Assembly: GCA_036583965.1 (NCBI GenBank) | Contig: JAZBQD010000014.1 | Location: 49,543,626-49,607,625 of the forward strand | Origin: Prunella strophiata | Taxonomy: Eukaryota; Chordata; Aves; Passeriformes; Prunellidae | Direction of reading: 5' to 3' | DNA length: 64,000 nt | In this document: positions 23,364-36,000 of the stretch, piece by piece | Numbering within the stretch: position 1 is the first letter of the stretch | How the letters are laid out: every line of letters starts with the position of its first letter | Program-made: the position numbers and the translations under genes | Notes under the pieces: generated by a model | Seen by the model: the letters and a program-made list of their open reading frames with translations, nothing else | What the model was told of the DNA's origin: nothing | Databases searched by the model: none

Positions 23364-26300
23364 AACAAGGAGTTATTTATAAATTAGCATAAAGACCACT
23401 TGCAAGCTGAGCTCGAGCAGTGAAAAACTAGTCGTGAGGAATGAGAGAGCTGAAGAAGACAACGCCCCTTGACGAGTGTGCCAGTGGCCGCAGAGCAAGA
23501 GGTTCAGGAGAAACAAACTTTGTGGGTTTTGGTGTCGTAGGGTGTGAACCAAAAGGAGTTTCTTACCCCCTGTCCGAACTGACGCGCGGTGGAATCTTCT
23601 GTGACCATCCTGACTTACTATATGAGCACAATGAAATGTCCCCATTGATGCTTCTTCTTATCATGAAAGCTCTTTTTAGAAAAAAAAACAAACGAAAAAA
23701 TAGAAACCTATGTTCCTGCTGAATGCAAAACAACAAGAAACATTTTGATAACATGTCTTTTTTTTCCCTGTTAATAAACCACAAACTTGTTGAAGAACTG
23801 TCAAAAAATGAACGAAAAAATGCTCATATGAAATATGTTTGTACTGACTGAAAGAACTACAACCATAATGCATGCTGAAATTATTTGAAGCTGTGATCTC
23901 AGTTTACTTTTGTTGTTTTTCAGATTAGGCATGATAAAATAATACTGTAGAAAGGGGCATTTCCGTGCACTTACAACAAGCTGATTGTTAATGTTCCATG
24001 GTAGTTGTACAAATAACTTCCCTTTGAAAAATGCAGTATTTCTTACTCAAACACTCATTAGTGAACTAAAGGTGTTCAGTTAGTTCAATATTTACTATTG
24101 TTTTATCTTGCTTCCTAGGTACTGTTACAACTGCAATAAGTCATTGTACACCTGTTGTATCAGGAATCAGGATTTTTTTTTAAGCTATTTTACACAACTT
24201 CATCTACACTATAAACTTCTAATGGCAAACATTTAAATAATCTTACAGCCAAACCGTGCACCACAAATTGCTATTCAGTCATTGCTCCTTTTGTTCACTG
24301 TTCTCTATTTCTCTGACACTTCGTTGCCCACTCCAACACAACTGTATCATTAGGGATTTCAAGGACACTGATGAATCAACAGTCCATTCTTCCATACACA
24401 ACTTGTCTACTTCTGTATTTTCAGAACAAACTTCTTGTCACAGTTAACTGCTACAGTAGCAATCCTATTTGAATTAAAATTACCACAAATGTGTTTTGGG
24501 GATCAGCTAACACTTGTCTCCAAATGTTCCTTTCTTACATTCTGCAGCATCCAGAGTGTTAGCTACACGGAAAGACACTGAAAGACATTCAATAAAAATG
24601 ATGGCTAAATTATTTTTGTAATTATCTGCAAACTTGCATCTTAAAACTTCTTTGAGAATTTATATTGTGTGAAAAATATTCAATTACCTAAGAACAATGA
24701 TAGAATAATAGACTGAGTCCCAAATCTATAAAAATATAATTGATTTCAATTGGAATTTGCCTTCATGGGCAGGCCTAAAAGCCAATATGAAGGCTTTACA
24801 AGTTAAGGCTTCTTGGCTTCATTAATAAAAGACATTGATACTATCAGAAATCTTTCTGATAAAAAATGTAATTTTTCTTCATGACCGTACATTAGATGTA
24901 TCATAATGCTTCTTATATTCATGACATACCATACATCATATACATCAAATATACACAGAATATGTGCATATCAATACATACATATATACATCAAAAACAC
25001 TGGATCAGAAATAATTGCATGTCTGCAAAATAAAATATGCATATAAATCAAAACGCTCAGTGCATTAGATGCCATTACAATAAATGATTAACACAGTTAT
25101 TTAATAGTTTGAGTAGTGTATGTTTCAGTATAGTATTTGCTAGCATTCTACTGACCTGAAAATTTACATTAAAATACCCACTAAAAACTGAAACTTGCTG
25201 ATGATACACTTTTTCTTGCACACAAATACTGGTCTTTCTCTCTACCTGTCAACAGTGAAGAGTAGATGATAGACTATCATGCTACAGTATATACACCAAA
25301 ATACAGCATCACATACTAGAATTAAACTGCAAGTAAAAAGAGTAGATAATGCCATTCATTACTCTTTTATCTTATCATTTACTTATTCTGAAGTTAATGC
25401 AGTCTTGGTTAATTTGCAATTAACTTCCCTTTTATTTTTTTTTCAAATCAGAAGGATTTACTCATTGTAAACTGAGCTTCTCCATTTCTTTCAAGCATCA
25501 GAGAGCAGAAGCACGGGCTGTGCTCTGAGCCAGAGGAAGGGCACCCCTTCTGAGCAGCCCTGCCTAAGTCCACCACCCAGCACTGCTCCCTCTTCCACCC
25601 TGCAGCAGATCTGCTGAAGCTGGTAGGTTACATAAACTTTAATGGATTTAAAGGAGAGGCAGAGCACATCAGAGTTTTCACTTGCATCCTACTTCTACAC
25701 ATGGTTACTCATACTGGTGCCCCACCTTTTGCCAAACACTTATTGATATAGAAACTGCCTTGATGTCAGCAAACTGCAACAACTTCTTTATGTCACATGG
25801 TACTTCATGACTAGTTATATCAGCTAAATAATGCAAAGGGGCAGTTACTAAACCTACTTTGGTACAGACTACACACAGCCCAGGAAACCTACTGACTCCA
25901 TCAGGTCATGTGTCTTTTAAAAGCTCTTTATTCTCCTGTTCATAGGCTCTAGAAAGAATGCACTACAGCAATACACTTGCATAACAGTTATACCCCTGAA
26001 GCAACTTGTATTTTCATTTTAAAATGCAGCTTAAGAGATAATTTAGTATGATTTTTCAGAATTCCAGTCCTGTCTCCTATTTCCATATGTCACATGCAAA
26101 ACCATTAATTTATTCTGAATTTGGGAAATACACATTTTTTTGGTGTTTTAGGTGATTTAAATGCTGTTTTGGTAGTGAATGACTGTTGATGACTGTGTAA
26201 AATGCATCTGTACTGTACATGAAATGTAATTATTTCTGTGTATCATACAAAGAAACCAAGGTTGTTGTTTTGACAATTTTGTTTGACAGTCATATATCGT

Positions 26301-26390
26301 ATTTCAGAAGGCAGCATAATACACGTGTTATGCTGAATAAATAGACATTTGAGGAATATTTAAATAAAACATCTGCATGCTTGAATGGGT
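23364..26390 (+). other. KCND2: KCND2 3' untranslated region (extent inferred)
   Basis: This AT-rich stretch after the KCND2 stop has several possible poly(A) signals: AATAAA at 23773-23778, 24591-24596, 24824-24829, 26336-26341 and 26363-26368. I take the 26.34-26.37 kb pair as the likely distal end because the sequence before it (TGTACATGAAATGTAATT and onward) has the look of conserved UTR and contains no transposons. An alternative is use of the proximal sites. The 3' boundary needs transcript data. Confidence 0.6.
26336..26368 (+). promoter_or_regulatory. KCND2: Candidate distal poly(A) signals of KCND2
   Basis: Two AATAAA hexamers (26336-26341 and 26363-26368) lie 27 bases apart and are the last AATAAA cluster before sequence without UTR character. 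Cleavage would be expected about 10-30 bases after either. Proximal AATAAA hexamers exist at 23773 and 24591, so alternative polyadenylation is possible. Confidence 0.5.
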
Positions 26391-27649
26391 CAACTTGGTT
26401 TTGCAATAACTTATTCATTAAACTTTTTTCCCCTCTAATAATTTGGAAGGAACACTTAATCTGAAATCAGCAAATGTCCTAGACAGTAATTCCAGGCAAG
26501 ATGTGAGTGTGTCTAAACCATACTAGAGCCATCAAGACCAGGATGCCACAGCTCCACTACAGAGTTGCCCTTCTCCTGAGGGACCAGCCATGACCTTTCC
26601 CTTCCCAGCCTGCAGCAGCAGAGAAAACTGGACCATTATTTCCAGCAGTATGAACTCTACCTCTTTATCTGCACTTTAAAAAATGTCCCTTATGTACATC
26701 CAAAACACAAACTGCTCTGCTGAACTTCTCATGACCTGGTATCAAATTCCCTTGATAAAATATTAGTGCACAGAGAAGATCAAACTCTTTTTGTAGCCTA
26801 AGAGCAGGTAGCAACACACCATGGATCACTAATGAAGGGCAGCTAGGTGCAGACAATGTTGATCAACCCTGGCACACCTGATGGTTGCCTCTGCCAGGAG
26901 CTCATTGCTCTGGGTGGTGGGGAAAGATAACAGATAACACCTGTCTGTGAACCATCCCAGAGCATTTTTGAGAACAACTGTCCTCTCATAAAATAGCTAC
27001 AGAAGGCAAACTGAAAACACACACTTTACATTTTGAAGTTGTGGATATACTCTTGGTGGAAGCACACTGACTATCAAGAGAAGGCTTTCACAGCAGAGAA
27101 CCTGATGCAGCCTCAGCTGCTGCAGAGAGAAGGGGGGCCTTCAGAGAGGAAGCTGATCTGGAGGAGGACAAATTACTGAAGCTGCAGGATCATTAGATTT
27201 TGGGCAGGGACTATGCTTAGGAGGTCTCAAGCTCTGTTTGCTGTACCTGAGGCCCACCAGGGCTTTATTTCACAACTGACTATGGGAATATTTTAGGACC
27301 ATCACCTGTTCTAGAGGAGCCATCAGCTGATGGGATATATAAACGTGGCTAAAAGAGTGTCAGGAGTGAACACTGTACATAGATTGGCAATGTCAAGAAG
27401 ATACATGGAATTATCCAGCAGCTTAGTTTCTTACCTGTCTGCATCATCTAGTTGTCTACTTTACAGTATCTACACACAAGGAACAACTGATGTGGGGAGT
27501 CCTGAATAAAAGGAAGTGGATATATAAAAATTCTTAAAAGTTTAGGACATCACTTTTTTTTTAACAGGAAGTAGTCATTCATACACAAGGTGGAAAGTTT
27601 TAGATACAATCTCACTTTAACAATAGCATTTTGCATTAATTAAATGCAA

Positions 27650-28691
27650 TGTTTGTGGTGGGCTGACAACACTGGCAGGATGCCAGATGTCCACCAAAGC
27701 CACTCTATCAGTTTCCTTCTCAGCTGGATGGGGAAGAGAAAATGTAACAAAATAATGTATCTTGGGTTGGGATAAAGGCAGGGAGGGATCACTCACTGAC
27801 TGCTGTCATAGGAAAAACAGACTTCACTTGGTGCAATTTATTACCAATCAAATCCAAATTGAGTAATAAAAATAAAACATCTTTCCCCCATCCTTCCCTT
27901 TTTTCGCAAGCTCAACTTTATTCCTGAACTCTACACCTTCCTCCTCCTCAGAGGTGCAGGGAGACAGGAAATGGGGTCAGTCATCATGTGTTTTCTGATG
28001 CTCCTTCCTCCTCCCAGGAAGGGCTCCTCACACTCTTTACCTGCTCCTGTGTGGAGTCCCTTCCATGGGAAATGGTTCTCCACAAACTTCTCCAAGGAGA
28101 GTCTGGACTGCAGTTCTTCATGAGCTGCTCCAGCATGGGTCCCCCACAGGGTCACACATGCCTGCCATGAGAGCTGCTCCAGCATGGCCTCCTCTCTCCA
28201 CAGGTCCTGCCAGGAGCCTGCTCCAGTGGGGGCCATGCACAGGGACACAGCTTCCTTCAGGCATCCACCTGCTCTGGAGTGGGGCTCCCCACGGGCTGCA
28301 GGTGGATCTCTGCTCCACCATGGAGCTCCAAGGGCTGCAGGGACACAGCCTGCTGCACCATGGGCTGCACCATGGGCTGCAGGGGAGCCTCTGCTCTGGT
28401 GCCTGGAGCACCTCCTGCCCTTCCTTCTTCACTGACCGTGGTGTCTGCAAGAGCAGTTCCTCCCAGTCCTCTCTCCAGCTGCACGTGCTGCTCCCACAAC
28501 CACTTTTTCTGCCTCTTTAACAGCTATCCCAGAGGTGTTACCCCATCACCAAAGGGCTCAGCCTTGGCCAGCAGTGGGTCTGTGCTGGAGCTGGTTGGCT
28601 CTGGCTCTGTCAGACACAGGGGAAGCTTCTCAGCTTCTCACAGAAATCACTCTGTAGCCTACCCACTACTGTGCCATGCAAACCCTTAGTA
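27650..28691 (-). mobile_element. Solo LTR of an avian endogenous retrovirus (about 1 kb)
   Basis: On the - strand it opens near the GGGTTTGCATGGCA block (28691 downward), runs through AGAAGCTTCCCCTGTGTCTG and CCTTTGGTGATGGGGTAACA, and ends near TCAGCCCACCACAAAC at 27650. These are hallmarks of a long avian ERV LTR. The middle part (about 28080-28440) is GC-rich and made of imperfect repeats of a GCTCCAGCATGGG / CCACGGGCTGCAGG type, including a direct repeat CACCATGGGCTG at 28356-28380. No gag, pol or env remains. Open frames of up to 151 codons in both directions are by-products of the GC-rich repeats. Confidence 0.85.
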
Positions 28692-28736
28692 TTTCAATGT
28701 CATAAGACTTTTAATAATCAGTGTTTTCCTGCACAA

Positions 28737-28863
28737 TTCACAGAATCACAGAATATTCTGAGTTGGAAGGAACACACAAGGACCCAGTCCAACTCTTAAG
28801 TGAACAGCCCATATGGGAATTGAGCTTGCAACCTCAGCATTATTAGCACCATGCTCTGAGACT
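28737..28863 (-). mobile_element. CR1 LINE 3'-end fragment of a songbird-type subfamily, antisense
   Basis: The sequence starts TTCACAGAATCACAGAATAT, continues CTGAGTTGGAAGGAACACAC, and ends near CAGCATTATTAGCACCATGC. This short tail is typical of CR1 elements common in passerine genomes and is one reason for the songbird assignment. It is inserted directly beside the 1 kb LTR. Confidence 0.85.
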
Positions 28864-30454
28864 AATACAATGCTTTCGCAATAAAAACTTTAAAAAGCTA
28901 TTTATAAATCCCTTCCTCCACCACATTTAACTATACAGTTGCTGTGACCAACAGCCTCTTTTTACTATTCATTCTTTATATATTCTCTTATATTCATATA
29001 TGCTTTTACAAATTGAAAAAGCTATAAAGATGAAAATATAGCTCTTTCCTTTGAAAAATCTTGTCATACAACCTGTTGGCAGATGATTCAACACCTTATC
29101 CAAGGACCAGAAATAGTGATTTTTGCCTCCTAAAAGCATTCTCAGCCCCACAGCAACAGGCACAGTCTCATGGCATTGACATAGTCACTGGGCTGAACAT
29201 AAAATTTGAAGCTGGCAGGAAGTGACCCCTTTTTCTGATACAGTTGCACTCCTTGAGTGCTCTCTGAGAAATGTTAAGGAGCATCTCTGTAGTTGTTTGC
29301 TGTAACAAGAAAGATTTAGCTCATTACACTTCATGCTGCAGAGAACAAAAACCACACACCATCCTTCTCCAAGTACTGCTGTAAAACTGAGGAAAAAAGA
29401 AAATAAGAGGAAGTAGTTTTCACTGCCTCAAGTATCTCTAAATGTTCCTGTCTTGCCAAGCAGCCTCTCTCCTACATAGATTCTAAAGCTCTACAGGAAA
29501 ACAGCAGGCTCACTGCAGCCTAGCCAATTAATTTTAAGGCTCTTTGAAGAAGCCCTAGAAAAACAGGCACCTCATAGCCTGAGCAGTCAACAAAAAAATC
29601 TTGAAGTGTTCCAATTTACAGATGAGACCTATTTCTGCAAATGTGGTCAAATACTCAAAATAGAAAGATTCTTTCCCAGAATGTAGACAGGCTCAGGATT
29701 TGGGTAGCCAAGCCCAAGTGATGTTTTCCTGACTGCAAATGTTCATTGTTGTGGAGTTCCATAAACACTGCTTTGGGAGGTTGGTTCTGTGTCAAAGGAG
29801 GCCTCTCCTAAGCAACCCCTCTGCTGTTAAAGTAACCTGACTACACCTGAAGGCAGTGCTTCCTCAGCACCCAGACAGCTTAAAACCAAATGACCTGGGC
29901 TCACAAACCTCTAGCTTAGCTTGCCATATTTGTTCCTTGATGAGCTCTAACCTGGATACAAGAAGATACACAGGCAAGCCCCCATGATAGTCTGAACAGT
30001 CCTTGTATGGAAAGACTAGGAATATTTGAAGCAGATCTAAGGGAGCTTCCACAGCCACTCCTGGGCTAAAACTTTAAGGGCTGAGGTTTCCTGTGAAAAG
30101 GGAATTTTATATTTCTTTTTACATTACTTAAGTGAAATTCCCTACATTCAGCAGTAATTCACTGCCAAATGTAGCTGTGTACACATAATCCATAATCAAG
30201 ATTCCACAATCTGTGATTTGTGTGGACTTTTTCTTTGGTTTTTAAACAGGGGCGAATGACAACTCAATGCACTGTGCAGCACCAGAGGTCCCAGTAGCAC
30301 TCTGAAGCCTGGAGCTGCTCTGCACTCAGACTTTGTCAGACACCTGCTCCTCAGCAGGAACCTCACCCTTAGCTAAGGCAACACTACCCAGGCTGAGCAG
30401 TGGGAGGGGTGGAACTCGGCTCTACCTGTGCAGCTGTTGGAACTCAGGACATGC

Positions 30455-31085
30455 CTCTGGTTGTCCCTGGATGGCTCGAGCCCCTGGCAGGGGGTTCAGA
30501 GACCTTGGCACGGAGCCCAAGACCCCTGTGCCTTTGATTTTGAGTCCATGGAAAAAATTACCAACCTTATATGAAGAGTTACAAACCACACAAATAAATA
30601 GAATAATAATAAGTTTATCACAGGGTGAAAATGTAGAATTTTAGGGTTTTTTAGAATAAGGGTTCGGGGGTCAAGATGGAGGAATTTGGGCATAGTACTG
30701 TCCTTCTTTCTCCTTCTTCACAGCCTCCATCTTCTTGGTGATGGTGGCACTTTTGGATTGGCTTAGAGTAGAGTCAGACTCTGTAACATGGGTGATAGGT
30801 ATTGGAAAATAACTGTAAATAATGTACACCTAGTTTTTAGTATAAAAAGATAACACCGCCCTGGGGATGGACAGTGCACCATGGACTGGCCTGCTGAACA
30901 GATCTCGGCTGGTCAGGGAGAAAATTTGTTAGATAAGAAATAATAAACAACCTTAAAAACTGCACAAGAAGACTCCTGACTCCTTCTTTGGTTCTCGGGC
31001 CAGAACACAGAGACTTTCTAACTGATCAGGGTCATCTCGAGCTCCTGAGAGACCTCTGACATGCAGCAACACCGGGCCAAGGCTT
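30455..31085 (+). mobile_element. Solo LTR of a songbird endogenous retrovirus with TATA box and poly(A) signal
   Basis: The order is that of an LTR on the + strand. A U3 part (CTGGTTGTCCCTGGATGG, then GGAAAAAATTACCAACCTTA) comes first, then a TATA motif AGTATAAAAAGAT at about 30839-30851. A short R region follows, with AATAATAAACAACC (AATAAA at about 30942-30947), then U5 with CTCCTGACTCCTTCTTTGG. It ends near GCAGCAACACCGGGCCA. I recognise this as a songbird ERV LTR family. No coding region is attached. Outer ends are approximate, and I found no clear target duplication. Confidence 0.85.
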
Positions 31086-31343
31086 CCCAAGCAGAACATA
31101 AGAATGTATTCCTGACAAAGATCCTCCAAGCAAAATTTTGGGATGGTCTCTCCTTTTATCTTCTTTTTACCTCCCAAAATAAGTATTAGCATCTATAGAA
31201 GTACAAAAGCAGAAAGGTAATCTTGCTTGCAACAGTACCCTTGAAATAATTATACCCAGTAGCAGACTGCTGAAAAGCAAACAGCCCACACAACTGAAGT
31301 GCTTAATTTCACAAGCCCTTAAGAAGTTTCCTCAGAAGCAATT

Positions 31344-31365
31344 AAAAAAAAAAAAAAAAAAAAAA
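31344..31365. repeat. (A)22 homopolymer
   Basis: A run of 22 adenines lies between the LTR and the TSPAN12 3' end, preceded by GAAGCAATT. It could be a decayed retroposon tail but nothing recognisable precedes it. Confidence 0.9.
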
Positions 31366-31499
31366 TTACACTAACATTGCAGTTTCTCCACAAGAGAGTA
31401 AGTGGAATGGGTAAGTCAAATTAACTCATAGGAGGACCCTCCCAATGCCCATCCAAAGCACTCCCACTCTAGGACTAAAAAAACAAAAGCCATTACAGA

Positions 31500-32754
31500 A
31501 TTTAAGAGAAAAGTAATTTTATTGTCTACCAAATCACACCTTGCTTTCTTTTTTCTTTTACAAATTCCAAAACAAATTAACTAATTCTTTAAATGTAATA
31601 TTATGTAAAAAGCCCATTTGCCACAAACTACTATACTCAGTGAACAAATATATATTTCAAGAGCGTGGCCAATTGTAAAAATAATCCTATGACATAGACA
31701 TTGTTCATAAAAATACAGTAAAATGCACTTTCCCACCTCAATAAATACATTTCAATCTGTTTCTGGCTGGCATTTTAAGCCACCAGAGAACTCTTAATGA
31801 AACAGTCACCAAAGTAAAATTTTTCCTCATGTACTTTTACAATTATTGCAATAGCATCCAGAACTGTAAGCATTTTTATTGCAGTCTTTTGTTTCTAGCT
31901 TCAGGGGAACCATGGACAGGAGAAAAGATTTATCTATAAAAATGTGCTACTCCCATATTGATTCCCATTTTGGAAAGAATGTTTAAGGTTTTCTTCTTTT
32001 TTACTAAGAAACAGTTCACAGAACAAACTGTTTGAAAGAAAAATTCTCCAAAAAACTAAAGTCTATTGTCCATAGCAATAGTTTTGTTTTCAATCCCTGT
32101 TTAATATATTTAAAACTTAAAAAAAACCACATTATGTTAGATAAAAATAGAAGTTTTAGAACATCTTTAAGAACAAAAACTAAGATAAAGGTTTTGTTAG
32201 AAAAAAGAAAATCTCGCCTTTTTTACAAACCTTGCAAATTTTTAAATCCAAGTATTAACTTGAATTGTAGCTCTGCTTCCCATGCACACATGAAAACACA
32301 CAATTATACATACATAGATCCCTGATAAAGACATTTTCCAAATGGCTTATTAAAAGTCAATTTCAGCTGAAGTCACATTTTGTTTGCTCAAAGCACAGTT
32401 GTTTCTTCAGAAGATGAGTATTTCTCTTCCCTTCCCTTGATGCTTTCTTACAGGTTCAGTCTACCTGTGACTGAGTCAGTGTTTTACACTTCACACAGCT
32501 TGTGACAATGAGTATTACTGTGCCCAACTGAATGAGTGCCTTTTAAAAAATGAACACACAAAATCAACTCTTTTTCACAGCTGAGGACATGGCTAAGAGG
32601 CTGGCAACAGGCTCATCTGTCTTTGTTGGTCTCCTTCACTTCCATTCAGGAGCTGGTTTCTGACACGTCAGAAGACTGGTATATTTGATGGAACAGAACA
32701 GAAGTAACGACAAAACAAAGAATCCTCTGTGACTTCACAGATTCATTGCATCAC
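31500..32754 (-). other. TSPAN12: TSPAN12 3' untranslated region (extent inferred)
   Basis: About 1.25 kb follows the TSPAN12 stop on the - strand. It is AT-rich and free of transposons. AATAAA on the - strand occurs at 31518-31523 (TTTATT on +), and another (CAATAAAAATG on -) near 31872-31880. I take the first as the distal end because the LTR/CR1-rich intergenic DNA starts just beyond. Confidence 0.65.
31518..31523 (-). promoter_or_regulatory. TSPAN12: Candidate TSPAN12 poly(A) signal
   Basis: The - strand hexamer AATAAA lies about 1.23 kb after the TSPAN12 stop codon. An alternative signal lies about 350 bases closer to the stop, near 31.88 kb. Confidence 0.5.
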
Positions 32755-33060
32755 TTATAGCTCTTCCATTTCAAAGTGTGTATTAAAGCTGTTTGCCATG
32801 GATGTGTGTTCAAAGATCCTGGTCAGGCTTGGTTTCAGTAGCTCCATGGAATGACATGACAACTCCTGCGAGGTATCACTCTTCAGTGCCATGATCTGAT
32901 CTGCTCTGGGATCCCTTCTGTCATAGTACAGAGCCCACAGCAAAGTAATAGTGAGGATCATAGCCAGGATCTGCATTACTCCAATAGAGATTCCCAGGAA
33001 TCTCAGCACTTGCAACTGCTTCGTCCCCCTCAAGAAAGTGTACATTTTTTTACCGCATCC
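32755..33060 (-). CDS. TSPAN12: TSPAN12 last coding exon (exon 8): end of large loop, TM4, cytoplasmic tail, stop
   Basis: The exon has 306 nt, 101 codons plus TAA at 32757-32755. The acceptor TTTTGTAG precedes GGA TGC. It starts [15 protein letters not shown], the end of the large extracellular loop. The fourth membrane helix follows ([20 protein letters not shown]), then the cytoplasmic tail ending [12 protein letters not shown]. Summing the six exons here (283 residues) plus the 22 residues expected upstream gives 305, the known vertebrate length. TSPAN12 is a tetraspanin that, with Norrin, FZD4 and LRP5, raises beta-catenin signalling in retinal vascular endothelium. Human mutations cause familial exudative vitreoretinopathy. 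The internal Met at 33045 is not a start. Confidence 0.98.
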   Translation of the reverse strand, partial: GCGKKMYTFLRGTKQLQVLRFLGISIGVMQILAMILTITLLWALYYDRRDPRADQIMALKSDTSQELSCHSMELLKPSLTRIFEHTSMANSFNTHFEMEEL

Positions 33061-36000
33061 CTACAAAACAAAAATAGATTAAAAAACAGTCAGTAATATT
33101 TGGGTTGCAGTTCCCAAGGCTTAGCTCATCCTACCCACTGCTGTCTTTTCTGGCTCACAAAAATCTCTCACTTCCTTCAAACAATACTTTGAAAATTATT
33201 TTGCCTACTTTTCAACTGCTTCCATAATGCCAACTTTAAGTTTCCTCATACACAGAGACTTTACTGAAAGATATCTGTGCTACTTTTCAGAAATCACTCA
33301 AAGTTAATCTGAATTACTATCAAATCTCACTAAGTGTTAAAGAAACTCAACTGGTTTTGTGAAGGTTTAAAAAGCCATTAAAATACTTTTTATTGTCTTG
33401 TTTCTCTCTTTAAATTGAAGATCTTCAAAGCTGCCAATTATTTTAAACTCTTTTAGACTTTTCCTACACATAATACTACACTCTGAAGCTAAAACAGTAT
33501 TGCAGGAAAGATCTATGGAACGGCATAACCTCATCAGAAAACATCCCATGAAAACTATGTTAAAACATTGTAAGCTGATGTTCACAGAAATGGAATTTAG
33601 CTCTTTCCAAACCTTCAATGCAGGCTCCACAGCTTGCTTACATGGCCAACCAACTACCACATAAGGCCTCAGAAAAGCTGCCAAGCCCTTGTAAGGCTGC
33701 ACGGATCCGCAAAGAGGCAGCAGCTTTGGGAACTACTGGCTAGCAATGCACACACAAGTTACAATGCTTGTTGCTCAGTAAGGGTGATGTGTGTCTTAGA
33801 GACAATAAAACCAAGAGAGGGGTCTCTGCTACTCTGCATGATACTTATTCTCTATTCTAAGCTTTTCAGGGCTTCACAGCACAATTATCAAAGCAACATA
33901 CATATCAAGGGGAAACTCAAGAGTAACAAACTGGTTGGGCACTGCTCCCAGACACAGACATCAGGAATCCATCAAAATGGGCACTGTCTTGAGAGCGTTA
34001 TTTTTTGCATTTCAATCCTCACTTCATATTTCTTATAGCTTTTCTAAGAAAATAAAGCAATCTATCAAAGTGATGGAATCTGAAGACAGGACATGATAAA
34101 TAACACTTTTCAATCACACTTATATTCCTCAAAGCCAATTTCCCCGAAGCCAATTTCAAATGCTACAGTCCTGCAAGTATTTGATGTAAGGTCCAATTTT
34201 TGCCACACACACAGAATTCACACTGTAGTCAGCAGATTTTCATTTAGGATCTAAATAAAATTAATGTACTCTATGATAATTCTACCAGAATAAATTATAC
34301 GATCTCTATGTCTCTGCTGTTTCATTGCTTCATTTTCTAAGCAGCAGCAAAGACACAAAAAGGAGCAAGCATGCATTCTTTGAAATTTCAAAAGGAAAAA
34401 AGTAACACTGTAGCAAAAGTAATGTAATTGGACTTGAGCAGGGGACAAAAACTGTCACGTTGGCATCTTCTTTTCTTCAACTGGAAGGCAGTTGCAGCTA
34501 TACCACTTCCCAAATTTGTTGCTAATTACAGAGAAACTGGCTGCATTTTAATACTTTTAACTTAAAGAGATGAAGGTGCATGCTGGTCACAATTTAAAAA
34601 TGTTCCACCACAGCAATATTCAAACTTAGTTCATTTGTTGCCTCGAGAAAACACCCACTAACAGAGAGCAGTAACATTAATGCCTCCATCTCCTGCAGTA
34701 CACAGACACGTAACTGAAACAAATTACGCCCAATCTTGGTTGACTGTTTTCCTCTATTCAATGATGTTCTTAGAGCTCTGCTCTAATACAGGCCCAAAAT
34801 CAGTTTCAAAACTGAGAAAACACAGCCAGCCCTGTTAACTTCACATTCATGCATTTTATTTCTGCTTATGTGACACTTCTATAGTTGGCAGCCTGCAATT
34901 AAACAGTACATAAATACACTTCCCTCAGCAAAAGCTTGTCACTAAATGGGGAGCTCTTGTTGACAAATCAAATATAATATAAAACTTTGCAGCAATCGTT
35001 CAGGAGAATCAGCTTCAGATTCCTACAAAGCTACAGATTAAAGGCCTGATTCATTTGCTTTATACTTTCAGTTTCGAGATAGAAAAAAGAATGTATTTCT
35101 TATTTAGCATATATTACTGATTTACTTCATCATAGAGTAAGAATCTGAAATAAAGCAGTTCACTAAGTAGTAAAGATAAGCCATCAGCAAATTCAACAAA
35201 TCTTTTGTACACCCAAATTTTGAGTATACTCAAAAGTGTATTAAAGCAAGTTGTAAAATTAAATATTAAAACAAACCAAAATTAAGAAAAAAATTATTTA
35301 ATTAAAGTGAATTTTGAGTATACTCAAAATTATGCCAGAAACCAAAAGAAAATATTGAATATGCAAGTTTAATTTTTTTTAAGATACTGATTCCCACCAA
35401 TCATTTTATCTACACTGCAGCTCCCAATCACAAGATGGGCAGAGCTCCTCTTGTCCTCAGACCACAATAAACCCCCAAGGCCATATCATCACCTTCACAT
35501 TTCCCCCACAACCATGCTCTAAGGTCAGTCTGTTCATGAAACTGCACCAAAGGTGAAGCTCATCAGAATAGAAGCAATTCAAGAAATTGAAAAATAGCTT
35601 TCAATATCCAGTAGGGAAAATATGATTCCTGCCAAAAATACTTTCAAGCAGAACTGTAAGTCACCTTTCTTTCTGCAAAAATTAAATTGTGATGGATTCC
35701 AACTTAAGACTATAGAAAGTTCTGAGTCCCAGCAAAAAATCACAGCACAGCTACAAAACCCCACAATTATCAGTCCCAGACAAACCAAACTTCAGTTTTC
35801 TGAAATACTACAAAGAATTTTTCTGAAGTACCAGAATGGACTTGCTGAATATTTACATAAACCAATTTTAGGCTAGCGAGGCTAATCTTATCAGGCTCCC
35901 TCTCGAACCACCAGACTATGCACGTTTGGTTTGAATCACTCTCTAAAAAAGCTTTTTTCCTTCAGTTCTCCAAAGGAGAAGTTAGGCAGATTAGTCTTGG

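Larger units (their letters stand above)
26390..31500. other. Intergenic region between convergent KCND2 and TSPAN12
   Basis: About 5 kb lies between the inferred 3' ends of the two genes. It contains a 1 kb LTR (27650-28691), a short CR1 fragment (28737-28863), a second LTR of another family (about 30455-31085) and a 22-A run at 31344-31365. The stretches 26390-27650 and 28864-30450 contain no gene or repeat I recognise. A purine run AGTGGGAGGGGTGGAA near 30400 precedes the second LTR. Confidence 0.75.

Noticed and set aside
28065..28689. Frames of 110-151 codons on both strands
   Set aside because: They fall inside a GC-rich retroviral LTR, which is non-coding; no retroviral protein motif is present.
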